This document shows positions 44,697 through 53,415 of a DNA stretch of 64,000 nt, piece by piece. Within the stretch, counting starts at the first letter, position 1. The number at the start of each line of letters is the position of its first letter. The notes under the pieces were generated by a model. The model had not been told where the DNA came from, searched no databases, and worked only from the letters and a program-made list of their open reading frames with translations. Source of the stretch: Rhodothermus profundi (GTDB lineage: Bacteria > Bacteroidota > Rhodothermia > Rhodothermales > Rhodothermaceae); NCBI RefSeq assembly GCF_900142415.1, contig NZ_FRAU01000002.1, positions 1 to 64,000 of the forward strand, read 5' to 3'. Position numbers and translations under genes: made by a program.

Positions 44697-45635
44697 TTAC
44701 GTGAGCAGACGTTGGCCGGTGTAGGTGGGCGGAGGCAGAATTGCGCGGATGCTTTGCTGCAGCACGCTCACGTAGGCGTCCAACAGCCTGCGCTTCAGAT
44801 GGGTCCGGACATAAATCAAGTAAATTGTGCGGTGGGGGACCGGTTCGCGAAAATATCGCACGCGCGCGCGAGCTTCCGGGGACAGATAGTGCGTGGCCAG
44901 TAGGGGAAGCAGGGTGACACCTCCCAGTTGGTCTACCAGCAGCCGAAGTGTTTCCAGATTGCCGCTTTCGAAGCGAAGCTGGGGAACGGGACCGGCCTCT
45001 TCGCGCCGGCTGCATACCTGGAGCACCTGATCCCGAAAGCAATGCCCTTCTTTAAGTAGCCAGATGTCTTCCAGGCGGAGCTGAGCCGGATCAAGTTGTG
45101 AGTTGGCCAGGAGGGGGTGTCCTGCTCCCAGGTACGCGACAAATGGCTCGCGAAAGAGGGCCTTTCGCCGCAGCCCTGGACGATCTTCTTCGGTGGCAAT
45201 CAGACCGGCGTCAATTCGATCGGTAATCAGGGCCTCTAGAATCTGTTCTGTGGTCAATTCGTCAACCTGAACGGTAAGCTCCGGATACTGATCTTGCAGC
45301 AGAGGGGTTACCAGCGGCATGAGGTAAGGAGACAGCGTAGGAATCACGCCCAACTTCAGCGTGCCCTGGACGGTCTCCTGGTTTTCGCGCACCAGTTCGT
45401 ACAGCCGCTCGCATTCCCGTAGAATCACCCGGGCCTGGGCCAGGACGCGCTCTCCGATGGGAGTGGGCAGGATAGGCTTGCGGCTGCGGTCAAAGAGCTG
45501 CACGCCCAGCTCTTCTTCCAGCTTTTGAAGCTGCATGCTCAGCGTTGGCTGGGAGACGTGGCAGTGCTCGGCCGCCCGGCCAAAGTGCCGGTACGTGTCA
45601 ACGGCTACCGCGTAAGCCAACTGAGTAAGCGTCAT
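44697..45635 (-). CDS. oxyR: hydrogen-peroxide-sensing LysR-type regulator OxyR
   Basis: The start is ATG 45635 (MTLTQLAYAVAVDTYRHFG), since the extra 15 residues of the longer frame are unconserved and would lie in the promoter repeats. The HTH spans about 18-42 (HCHVSQPTLSMQLQKLE). The redox pair is Cys199 in LLKEGHCFRDQ and Cys208 in LQVC, the same numbering as E. coli OxyR, so a peroxide-switchable disulfide is likely. The 312 residues are normal length. The neighbourhood (Mn-catalase and RedB-like protein) fits peroxide defence. Confidence 0.92.
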   Translation of the reverse strand: MTLTQLAYAVAVDTYRHFGRAAEHCHVSQPTLSMQLQKLEEELGVQLFDRSRKPILPTPIGERVLAQARVILRECERLYELVRENQETVQGTLKLGVIPTLSPYLMPLVTPLLQDQYPELTVQVDELTTEQILEALITDRIDAGLIATEEDRPGLRRKALFREPFVAYLGAGHPLLANSQLDPAQLRLEDIWLLKEGHCFRDQVLQVCSRREEAGPVPQLRFESGNLETLRLLVDQLGGVTLLPLLATHYLSPEARARVRYFREPVPHRTIYLIYVRTHLKRRLLDAYVSVLQQSIRAILPPPTYTGQRLLT

Positions 45636-45651
45636 GACTGAATACCTTTGG

Positions 45652-45691
45652 TGAAACCATAGAATATAGCTTGAAACCATAGAATATAGCT
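45652..45691 (+). repeat. two perfect tandem 20-bp repeats in the oxyR promoter
   Basis: TGAAACCATAGAATATAGCT occurs twice, head to tail, at 45652-45671 and 45672-45691, immediately upstream of the oxyR start. Each copy holds two ATAG elements 7 bp apart, spaced 13 bp from the next pair, and a TATATT/TATTCT -10-like element on the minus strand. Possible operator or promoter duplication. Confidence 0.75.
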
Positions 45692-45920
45692 TGATTGATC
45701 CGACTGGGAATACGTTGGCAGCTCACCGAGCCGTTGCTGAAAGAGCTGGCCCGGCACTTGTACAACCGACTCCGCCTGTCAGGCTTTCAGGGCTCCGTGC
45801 TGCACGGAAGCAGAGAGCCGTTACATGGGCGGCATGGACTGCTTGGCGGGAGGGCGAACATGGATTTTAGCAGGAGTCTCTGGTGTTTCCGTAAGGTGGA
45901 GGAGCTTCGGGTTTTCTTTA

Positions 45921-46190
45921 ATGATGAATTTTTCTTATACTTTGTCCGAAGCAAACCCTGCAGGCCCGATGCTTTGGATCTACGGACCGGCATTGCTGCT
46001 GGTAGTAGGCGGTTTTGGGGTAGTCGTCTGGCTTATTCGATATGCCAACCGGCAGGCCAACGCCGGGGGCCGAGGATTTCGGCGGCCGGGCGTGCATGGG
46101 TCAACAGGACCGCGTAAAGGAGGACGTCGGGCTCGGCCGCGTCGACCTTCAAGCCGCGACCGGCGTCCTGTGCCGCCTCGCTTCCAGTAG
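45921..46190 (+). CDS. small single-helix membrane protein (uncertain)
   Basis: From the ATG at 45921 (a second ATG follows at once) a 89-residue frame encodes MMNFSYTLSEANPAGP, one membrane helix (LWIYGPALLLVVGGFGVVVWLI) and a basic Gly/Arg/Pro-rich tail. Its last 42 bases overlap the end of the convergent nas gene. The helix is credible but the tail looks like read-through of GC-rich DNA, so the real C-terminus or even the gene is doubtful. No family recognised. The remainder of 45692-45920 holds nothing I can support. Confidence 0.35.
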   Translation: MMNFSYTLSEANPAGPMLWIYGPALLLVVGGFGVVVWLIRYANRQANAGGRGFRRPGVHGSTGPRKGGRRARPRRPSSRDRRPVPPRFQ

Positions 46191-49100
46191 CATTTGCAAT
46201 TCTGGACGGCAGCTTCCGCAGCCTGTGCCCGCGCGCGTGCGGCGGCACAGGTCATCCAGCTCGGTGCATCCTTCGGCTATGGCGCGCTCCAGGTTGCCCC
46301 GTCCCACGTTATAACAACTGCAAACGATCGGTCCTTCGGGAGGCTCGGCTGTTTCGGAGCCCTGCAGGAGGCGGTGGGGAGGAGCGTCTAGCTCCAGGCC
46401 TTCGGCAATCAGCCGTTGAAACTGCGCGAAGGCGCTTCGGTCGCCCAGCAGAATAGCGCCCACAAGTCGGTTATGACGTACCACGACTTTCTGGTAAATG
46501 CGGCGCTTGCGGTCGAGCAGAACGACTTCTTCGTAGGCTGGTGCGTCTGGAGGGACTACCGATTGACCCAGGGCGCACAGGTCAAAATCTGGGATTTTTA
46601 GAATGTTAAAGGGCACCGAACCGGAGTAGCGAGCCCAGACATCGCCTGCAATATGGGCGGCTGCCACGCGCGCTTGCTCTTCGGCTGCGGGGGTGGTACC
46701 GTAAAGCTGGCCGCGGTGTTCGGCTACTTCGCCAATCGCATAGATTGCGGGATCGCTGGTTTGCAGGTGATCGTTGACGCAGACGCCTCGGTGAACGTTG
46801 AGCCCGATTCGGGTGGCCAGCCGCGTTTCCGGGCGCGTTCCTACAGCCACAAGCAGTAGGTCGGCGGTCAGCGTGCGGCCGGTGCGCGTGCGGACGCCTT
46901 CGAAGCAGTCGGTGCCCAGGAAAGTTTCGGGCGCGTCGTTGCAGTAAATGCGAATGCCTCGGGCTTCCAGCTCCTCTCGCAGCAGCGCAGCGGCTGTCTC
47001 GTCAAGCTGGCGGGCCATGAGCCGGTCTGCCAGTTCCAGAATTGTGCAGGTATAGCCAGCTTCATGCAGCGCCGCAGCCACTTCCAGGCCCAGCAGGCCA
47101 CCTCCGAGAATCAGCACGCGCTGGCTGCCAGCGAGCCTGGTGCGGATAGCGTCGGCATCGGCCAGCGTGCGCAGGGTAAACACGTTGGGCCAGGTAATCG
47201 GAATGCCGGGGGGAATGAAGGGGCGACTTCCCGTTGCCAGCACCAGTCGGTCGTAGGGCAGGCTGACGCCATTGCTTCCGTGCACAACGCGGGCCGTGCG
47301 ATCTACGTTGATGACTTCGACTCCCCGGAAGAAGTGAACCCGCAGCGCGTTTAGCTGCGCGTCGGCCAGCGTGCGCAGTTGGGCAACGGTGCGTTGTCCC
47401 GAGAGGTATTCGGGCAGTTGGACCCGGTTGTAGAATCCGTGGGGTTCGCGGCCAAACAGATACAGTTCGTCGGTGTCGTTGTGCTTTCGGTAGGCTTCCA
47501 GAAAAGCGCGTGCTGCAGCGCCTGCTCCGATGATCACGATACGCTGGCGCTGACGTCGGAGCGGGGCCACTTGTACCCGGGCAAACTTGAGGGCAGGTTG
47601 ACGCGAAATTGGATCGATGCGACAGGGAATAAGCACATTGACCCGTCCGTCGGCTGTTTCGGCTTCCTGGCCCCAGTGCATGGGCAGGAAGACGACGCCC
47701 CGTTTGATAGTGGGAGTCAGGTGCACGCGCACCGTCAGTTTTCCGGTGCGGCCGGTAACTTCAGCCAGCGCGCCTTCCGACAGACCACAGGCGGCTGCAT
47801 CGTCTGGATGCATTTCAAGGAAAGGCTCGGGGGCATGCTGGTTAAGGCGGGCTACTTTGCCCGTTTTGGTGCGCGTGTGCCACTGGTCGCGGACGCGGCC
47901 GGTGGTCAGGATGAAGGGAAACTCCGGCGAGGGCGGCTCAGGCGGTGCAGGCTCGGGTACTGGATGCAGGCGCGCGCGTCCCGAGGGTGTGAGGAATCGG
48001 TGGTTGGTAAAAAGGCGCGGTGTACCGGGGTGATCGGGGGCCGGGCAGGGCCATTGGATGGACCGCTCGCGTTGGAGTCGTTCGTAACTGACGCCTGAGA
48101 TGTCTATCGGGGTACCCCGCGTCAGACGGGCATATTCGTTGAAGATTTCTGATTCGTCCTGATAGCTAAACGCGTGTCCCCAACCCATGCGGCGTGCAAA
48201 GTCGCAGAGGATCCAGACGTCTGGTCGGGCTTCGCCGGGAGGGTCTAGGAGCCGGGGCAGGTAGGTAATGCGGCGTTCCGAATTGGTCATAGTCCCCTGC
48301 TTTTCCAGCCAGGAGGCGGCTGGCAGCACGACATCAGCCCATTGCAGCGTAGCGGCCCGTGTGGAAATTTCCTGCACCACCACGAGTTCGGCTCGGGCGA
48401 AGGCTCGTTCAAGTCGGGCGAGTTCCGGTTGGCTGAGTGCCGGGTTGGTGCCGATAATCCAGATGGCCTTCAGGCGTCCCTTTTCGAGGGCATCAATCAT
48501 TTCCGTGGCGGTCAGGCCGGGTCGGTCCGAAAGGGACGGAACACCCCAGAACGCGGCGACTTCGGCCCGGTGGTCAGGATTGTTCAGGTCTCGATGGGCA
48601 GGGAGCAGGTTGGCCATAGCGCCTACTTCTCGACCGCCCATCGCGTTGGGCTGGCCGGTTAGCGAGAATGGCCCCATGCCGGGTCGACCGATCTGGCCCT
48701 TGAGCAGCGACAGATTGATCAGGGCCAGGTTGTTAGCTACGCCTGCTGTGCTCTGGTTCAGGCCCATGGCCCAGAGCGTTAGCAGAGCTGGACTCTGGCC
48801 GATCCATTCGGCCGCCTGCTGAAGATCCTCCAGGGGAACGTCGCAGAGGCGGGCAGCTCGTTCCAGGGAGGCGTTTTTCAGGTGGTTGCAGAGCGCTTCG
48901 AATCCTTCGGTGTGGTTAGTGATGAAATCAAAGTCGACGTACCCGTGGTGAATGAGGTAAGCGGCCAGTGCATTGTAGAGCACGATGTCGGTGCCTGGTC
49001 GAATTTGAAGATGCAGATCGGCGACGGCGGCGCTTTGCGTGCGTCGGGGGTCGACCACAATGAGCCGCACGTCGGGGTTAGCTGCGCGGTGTGCTTCGAT

Positions 49101-49661
49101 GCGACGAAACAGAATGGGGTGGCACCAGGCCGGGTTGGCGCCCGCAATAAGAATGCACTGGCTGTGTTCAATGTCGTCGTAGCAGATGGGTGGTGCGTCG
49201 TCGCCCAGCGTTAGCTTATATCCCGCTACGGCCGAGCTCATGCACAGCCGGGAGTTTGAGTCAATGTTGTGCGTGCCGAGGAAGCCTTTGACCAGCTTGG
49301 TGGCCACATAGTATTCCTCGGTCAGGAGCTGTCCCGACACGTAGAAGCCGATCGCATCGGGCCCATGGCGCTCGATGATTCGGCGAAATGTGGCAGCTAT
49401 GTGGTCGAGCGCCGCGTCCCAGTTGGTGCGGGTCAGGGGAGCGTTGCGATGAGGGCGTACCATCGGGTATAGCAGGCGGTCGTCGTGGTCCAGGGCCACC
49501 TGCAGCAGGTAGCGTCCTTTGCTGCAGAGCTGACCGCGGTTGGCGGGATGATCGGGGTCGCCGCTGAGCGTCAGGTGCCCTTGCCGATCGCGCCGAATTT
49601 CAATGCCGCAACCAACGCCGCAGTAGCAGCAGGTGGTTTTGATAGAAGCAGGGGTTGCCAT
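46149..49661 (-). CDS. assimilatory nitrate reductase catalytic domain fused to NirB-like FAD/BFD module
   Basis: A 1170-residue fusion. Residues 1-700 are a NasA/NapA-type molybdopterin oxidoreductase: N-terminal 4Fe-4S ligands Cys11, 14, 18 and 46 (CYCGVGCG ... NRGQLCSKG) and the C-terminal MoPterin-binding domain (LTTGRVRDQWHTRTKTGKV). Residues about 707-1095 are an FAD/NAD(P)H oxidoreductase (RIVIIGAGAAARAF, LVLATGSRPF, VLILGGGLLGLE, AIYAIGEVAEH), as in NirB/NasB. Residues 1112-1151 are a BFD-type [2Fe-2S] domain (CSCYNV ... CGSC). The protein probably takes electrons from NAD(P)H and reduces nitrate in the cytosol without a separate reductase. It is last in narK-nirA-fld-reductase-nas, six bases after its neighbour. 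Confidence 0.9.
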   Translation of the reverse strand: MATPASIKTTCCYCGVGCGIEIRRDRQGHLTLSGDPDHPANRGQLCSKGRYLLQVALDHDDRLLYPMVRPHRNAPLTRTNWDAALDHIAATFRRIIERHGPDAIGFYVSGQLLTEEYYVATKLVKGFLGTHNIDSNSRLCMSSAVAGYKLTLGDDAPPICYDDIEHSQCILIAGANPAWCHPILFRRIEAHRAANPDVRLIVVDPRRTQSAAVADLHLQIRPGTDIVLYNALAAYLIHHGYVDFDFITNHTEGFEALCNHLKNASLERAARLCDVPLEDLQQAAEWIGQSPALLTLWAMGLNQSTAGVANNLALINLSLLKGQIGRPGMGPFSLTGQPNAMGGREVGAMANLLPAHRDLNNPDHRAEVAAFWGVPSLSDRPGLTATEMIDALEKGRLKAIWIIGTNPALSQPELARLERAFARAELVVVQEISTRAATLQWADVVLPAASWLEKQGTMTNSERRITYLPRLLDPPGEARPDVWILCDFARRMGWGHAFSYQDESEIFNEYARLTRGTPIDISGVSYERLQRERSIQWPCPAPDHPGTPRLFTNHRFLTPSGRARLHPVPEPAPPEPPSPEFPFILTTGRVRDQWHTRTKTGKVARLNQHAPEPFLEMHPDDAAACGLSEGALAEVTGRTGKLTVRVHLTPTIKRGVVFLPMHWGQEAETADGRVNVLIPCRIDPISRQPALKFARVQVAPLRRQRQRIVIIGAGAAARAFLEAYRKHNDTDELYLFGREPHGFYNRVQLPEYLSGQRTVAQLRTLADAQLNALRVHFFRGVEVINVDRTARVVHGSNGVSLPYDRLVLATGSRPFIPPGIPITWPNVFTLRTLADADAIRTRLAGSQRVLILGGGLLGLEVAAALHEAGYTCTILELADRLMARQLDETAAALLREELEARGIRIYCNDAPETFLGTDCFEGVRTRTGRTLTADLLLVAVGTRPETRLATRIGLNVHRGVCVNDHLQTSDPAIYAIGEVAEHRGQLYGTTPAAEEQARVAAAHIAGDVWARYSGSVPFNILKIPDFDLCALGQSVVPPDAPAYEEVVLLDRKRRIYQKVVVRHNRLVGAILLGDRSAFAQFQRLIAEGLELDAPPHRLLQGSETAEPPEGPIVCSCYNVGRGNLERAIAEGCTELDDLCRRTRAGTGCGSCRPELQMLLEARRHRTPVAA

Positions 49662-49667
49662 AGCTCG

Positions 49668-50972
49668 TCAGTACACGTCGCGCTGATAACGACGGGATTT
49701 TTTGAGGTCGGCCAGATAAGCGCGGGCGGCCTCTTCCGAATGGCCGCCTTCCTGTTGGATGATGGTTAGCAGAGCCGCTTCGACGTCGCGCGCCATGCGC
49801 GTTGCGTCGCCACAGACGTACACGCAGGCGCCCTCTTCAAGCCAGGCGTAGAACGTTCGCGCCTGCGCCAGCATGCGGTGTTGGACATAGCATTTTTGCG
49901 CCTGGTCGCGCGAGAAGGCGGTATCGAGCCGCGTGAGCACACCTCGCTTGCACCATCGTTCCAATTCATCGCGATAGAGAAAGTCCGTGGCCCGGTTGCG
50001 TTCACCAAAGAAGAGCCAGTTGGGCCCGCGTGCGCCGGTGACTTCTCGCTCCTCTAAGAAAGCGCGAAACGGCGCGATGCCAGTGCCGGCGCCGATCATG
50101 ATGATCGGCGTATCGGGATCGTCGGGCAGGCGGAAGTTTGGGTTGGAGTGAATAAAGACGGGCACTGGCTGGTCCAGCGCTGCACGTTCGGCCAGAAACG
50201 TCGAGCAGACGCCTTTGCGCAGGCGGCCATGCGCGTTGTAGCGTACAACTCCCACCGTCAGGTGCACGGCTTCGGGATGTACGCGGGGGCTGGACGAGAT
50301 AGAGTACAGGCGGGGAGCCAGGGGCCGTAGCAGCTTGATCAGCGTGGTTGGATCCGGGCGAAAGGCTGGGGCTTCATGCAGCAGGTCAAGCAGGTCGCGC
50401 CCGGCGAGGTAGTCCTGCAGGGCGGCTGAGTCGTCCAGCAGTCTGGGCAGGAGTTCGTGGCTGGGGGCGGCAGCTTCAAGCAGGGGACGGGGCAACGTGC
50501 CTAGCTCATAGTGACGAAGCAGGGCTTCGCGGATGGGCAGTTCGGATCCACTGGAAAGCTGCACCGGCTCCTCGCCTGTGTAGCCAAGCGTTGTGAGCAG
50601 GGCTGCCACAAGCTCCGGATCGTTCTCCGGATATACGCCCAGCGCATCGCCCACCTCATATGAGAGACCGGATCCTTCCAGCGAAAAGATGACGTGACGG
50701 ATGTCTTTGGTCGAGCCTTCGCCGGTGAGTCGTTTGCTCTGGAGCAGGTGAGCAGGAAACGGATGTTTGCGGTCGTAACGCGGCGGTGCAGATGGTTCAG
50801 TGCTCGCCTGGTCATCACCGCCTGGCAGGGATGGCTGGGCCTCCGCCGTTAGCGAGTCAGAGACCCGTTCCAGCGAACGAAGGGCAAGCTGCAGGAAAAA
50901 GTCGTTGAGCCAGGCCCGTTGTTCGGGGGTGAACGGCGCAGTTTCGGGAAGGTACGGCACCTGCATGGCCAT
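49668..50972 (-). CDS. CysJ-type FAD/NADPH reductase domain protein (no flavodoxin domain)
   Basis: This 434-residue protein is the C-terminal half of sulfite reductase flavoprotein. An N-terminal segment MAMQVPYLPETAPFTPEQRAWLNDFF precedes the FAD domain (GDALGVYPENDPELVAALL, RLYSISSSPRVH). The NADPH domain carries GTGIAPFRAFLEER and ends in the diagnostic SRRYQRDVY, whose terminal Tyr covers FAD. The flavodoxin domain is encoded separately just upstream. In this operon it most likely supplies electrons to nitrite reductase rather than sulfite reductase. Confidence 0.88.
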   Translation of the reverse strand: MAMQVPYLPETAPFTPEQRAWLNDFFLQLALRSLERVSDSLTAEAQPSLPGGDDQASTEPSAPPRYDRKHPFPAHLLQSKRLTGEGSTKDIRHVIFSLEGSGLSYEVGDALGVYPENDPELVAALLTTLGYTGEEPVQLSSGSELPIREALLRHYELGTLPRPLLEAAAPSHELLPRLLDDSAALQDYLAGRDLLDLLHEAPAFRPDPTTLIKLLRPLAPRLYSISSSPRVHPEAVHLTVGVVRYNAHGRLRKGVCSTFLAERAALDQPVPVFIHSNPNFRLPDDPDTPIIMIGAGTGIAPFRAFLEEREVTGARGPNWLFFGERNRATDFLYRDELERWCKRGVLTRLDTAFSRDQAQKCYVQHRMLAQARTFYAWLEEGACVYVCGDATRMARDVEAALLTIIQQEGGHSEEAARAYLADLKKSRRYQRDVY

Positions 50973-50973
50973 T

Positions 50974-51594
50974 TCAGGCAGTTTGTTGCAGGGAAGATTC
51001 GGCGGCCGTGGCTGTTTTGAGGGCTTTTAAGATACCCTCGAACCACTGCTCGAAGGGGGCTTCCACGTCCACGTCGCAATCGATGCGGGGATGCAGGCGA
51101 TGGGCCCCCAGGGCGTCAAGACGGGCATCGAACGCCTTACCGGCAGCGCAGAAGTTGGGATAGCTGGAGTCGCCCAGCGCCAGCACGCTAAATTGTACGT
51201 GGCTAAGCGATGGAGCTTGGTCGCTGGACAGAAAATCCCAGAACGTCTGGGCATTGTCGGGCATATCGCCGTCCCCGTACGTGCTGGTGATAACGAGCAG
51301 GAAGCGTTCCTCGGCCAGTCGGGCGGGATCGTAGGCATCCATGCCGACCACCGTGGCTGAGAAGCCCTGCTGGTTTAGCCGACGGCCAGCTTCCTGGGCT
51401 AGCCCTTCGGCAGTCCCGGTCTGAGATCCAAACAGAATGGTTACGGCAGGGCGGGAGGAAGAGGTTGCCGAGGTGGCTGTCGCTTGCTGGACAGGTCGTG
51501 AGGAGAACAGCCCTGCCAGAAACCCGTTGAGCCAGGCCCGTTGGCTGGGCGTAAACGGTGCATTTTCTGGGATGTATGGGACCGTGTCCATCAT
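50974..51594 (-). CDS. flavodoxin-domain protein (CysJ N-terminal half)
   Basis: This 206-residue FMN protein has the flavodoxin phosphate loop FGSQTGTAEGLAQEAGRRL (about 56-74), TYGDGDMPDNA and ALGDSSYPNFCAAGKAFDARL. It begins MMDTVPYIPENAPFTPSQRAWLNGFLAGL, a segment nearly identical to the start of the downstream reductase. It starts four bases inside the nirA end and ends one base before the reductase start, so the two reductase halves are tightly coupled. Confidence 0.88.
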   Translation of the reverse strand: MMDTVPYIPENAPFTPSQRAWLNGFLAGLFSSRPVQQATATSATSSSRPAVTILFGSQTGTAEGLAQEAGRRLNQQGFSATVVGMDAYDPARLAEERFLLVITSTYGDGDMPDNAQTFWDFLSSDQAPSLSHVQFSVLALGDSSYPNFCAAGKAFDARLDALGAHRLHPRIDCDVDVEAPFEQWFEGILKALKTATAAESSLQQTA

Positions 51595-53402
51595 GGCGTC
51601 TGGCTTGGTTTGCTATCCGTGATCAAGGCTTCCAGTGCAGCGGGATCCAGCCGGCGGGTGAAAGCTGCAAACGATTCGTTTTCCTGACGCTGTTGGAGAT
51701 ACGTGTGGAGCAGATGAGCCAGAAGCGGCGGCACCTCTTCAAAGGGCACGCCGCGAGCCACGACGCGTGCCAGTCCCTGGTCTGCCTCCAGGCCTCCGCC
51801 CAAGACAATGTCGTAGCCCTCTACGGTTTCACCCGCGCTGGTTTTCACTTTGACGCCCAGCAGACCGATATCTCCGCAGTAGTGCTGGGCGCATGAGTGC
51901 GGACAGCCGGTCAGGTGAATGTTGAGCGGTTGATCTATATCTATGCCGGCTTCTTCTTCCAGATAGCGCACCAGCGCCAGGGCATGGGCTTTCGTGTTGG
52001 TGCGTGCGTAGGGGCAGCCAGCGTTTCCGGTGCAGGCTACCAGTCCCTGGCGCAGGGACGTGCTTTCGGGCGAGAGCCCGAGCTGGCGCAGGGCGGCGCA
52101 CAGCGGCTCCAGGTTTTCTTCGGCTACTCCGGGAATCAGCAAATTCTGAAAGACCGTTAGCCGCAGCTCGCCGGTGCCGTAGCGTTCGGCCAGGTCGGCC
52201 AGTGCGTGGAGTTGGCTGGCCTGAAGGCGGCCTACCGGTACGTCAATGCCCACGTAGTAATGCCCTTCCGGGCGCTGGGGGTGAATGCCGATATGGGCGC
52301 CCGGTATCCGGGGTGGACGTGGGGCGCAGGATGCTCGTGGAAAGCGGATGAGAGGAAAGGCCAGACGTTCTTGGACGGCTTCCATGAAACGCTCGACGCC
52401 CCAGCGCTCCAGCAGGTACTTTAGCCGCGCCTTTTTGCGGTTTGTGCGGTCACCGTGCTCCAGGTAGACGCGAATAATGGCTGCGGCGGTAGCAATGCAG
52501 GCTTCGGGCGGGACCATGAAGCCCGTATCCTGGGCAAAAGAACCGTGGCCGGTAATGCCTCCCAGTTCGATGCGAAAATAGACGCCAGGGGGAACGTCAT
52601 GTCCTTCCTCGACGCGCACGGCCACAAAGGCCAGATCGTTTGTGTCGGCGGCCGCTGTAATGACCCCGCCGCTGTCGAAGGCTACGTTGAACTTGCGAGG
52701 CAGATTGTACAGGTCGCGGCTGTGCAGGATGTAGTAGTAGAGCGAGCGAACGAGCGGCCGCACGTCATAGAGTTCCTGCAGATCGAAGCCGGTGGTCGGC
52801 GTAGCGGTGATGTTGCGGATATTGTCAGCTCCGGCGCCGCGCGAGGTCAGGCCCAGGTCAGCCAGCGCCATCAGCACATTGGCCGCATCCCGAGCGCCGA
52901 TTTCCCGGATCTGGATGTTAGCGCGGGTGGTGAGGTCCAGGTAGCCGGCGCCGTAGCGTTCGGCCAGGTCGGCCAGGCCGTGTGCCTGGCGACTGGAGAG
53001 GAAGCCGCCCGCAATCCGACAGCGCAGCATGAAGGCATTCTGGGCAGGGGCGACGTAGAAGAGCCCTAGCGCTTTGTAGCGGAAAACGTCGTCTCCTTCT
53101 GGGAATCGACCAGCTGCCGCGTTTTCCAGCACCCGATCCCAGATGTCGAGCGGGTGCTGCGCCAGCTTGATGCGCTCCTGTTTGCACAGACGGTCAACAG
53201 GCGTGCCGTAGAGCGTTTCGGCAGGCGGTGGAGTTGCCAGGTCGCGCACCGCCTGCTCTGGTTCGTGCGTAAGACGGCCGTCGGCGGTCTGCCCTACGAA
53301 GGTCAGTCCGCCGCGTTGCAGCACGCCGGCCATGAAACCTTGCAGGTACTGCTTCTGCTCTTCGCTGAAGGGTAAGTCAGGCATGTGCGGCATGGCTTGC
53401 AT
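51591..53402 (-). CDS. nirA: ferredoxin/flavodoxin-type nitrite reductase (sirohaem, 4Fe-4S)
   Basis: NirA reduces nitrite to ammonium with six electrons. I place the start at ATG 53402 (or 53393), as upstream codons lie in narK; this gives 603 residues. Two ferredoxin-like half domains are each followed by a sirohaem/4Fe-4S domain. The cluster ligands are the Cys in VACTGNAGCPYARTNTK and TGCPHSCAQHYCGDIGLLG. The N-terminal PHMPDLPFSEEQKQYLQGFMAGVL resembles the tag on the two reductase proteins downstream. Distinguishing nitrite from sulfite reductase relies mainly on context: narK and nas are its neighbours. Confidence 0.88.
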   Translation of the reverse strand: MQAMPHMPDLPFSEEQKQYLQGFMAGVLQRGGLTFVGQTADGRLTHEPEQAVRDLATPPPAETLYGTPVDRLCKQERIKLAQHPLDIWDRVLENAAAGRFPEGDDVFRYKALGLFYVAPAQNAFMLRCRIAGGFLSSRQAHGLADLAERYGAGYLDLTTRANIQIREIGARDAANVLMALADLGLTSRGAGADNIRNITATPTTGFDLQELYDVRPLVRSLYYYILHSRDLYNLPRKFNVAFDSGGVITAAADTNDLAFVAVRVEEGHDVPPGVYFRIELGGITGHGSFAQDTGFMVPPEACIATAAAIIRVYLEHGDRTNRKKARLKYLLERWGVERFMEAVQERLAFPLIRFPRASCAPRPPRIPGAHIGIHPQRPEGHYYVGIDVPVGRLQASQLHALADLAERYGTGELRLTVFQNLLIPGVAEENLEPLCAALRQLGLSPESTSLRQGLVACTGNAGCPYARTNTKAHALALVRYLEEEAGIDIDQPLNIHLTGCPHSCAQHYCGDIGLLGVKVKTSAGETVEGYDIVLGGGLEADQGLARVVARGVPFEEVPPLLAHLLHTYLQQRQENESFAAFTRRLDPAALEALITDSKPSQTP

Positions 53403-53415
53403 ACAGGCTGAAAGG

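Noticed and set aside
45695-46117. 140-codon plus-strand frame downstream of the oxyR promoter
   Set aside because: Its composition looks random and it overlaps the better-supported membrane-helix frame at 45921.
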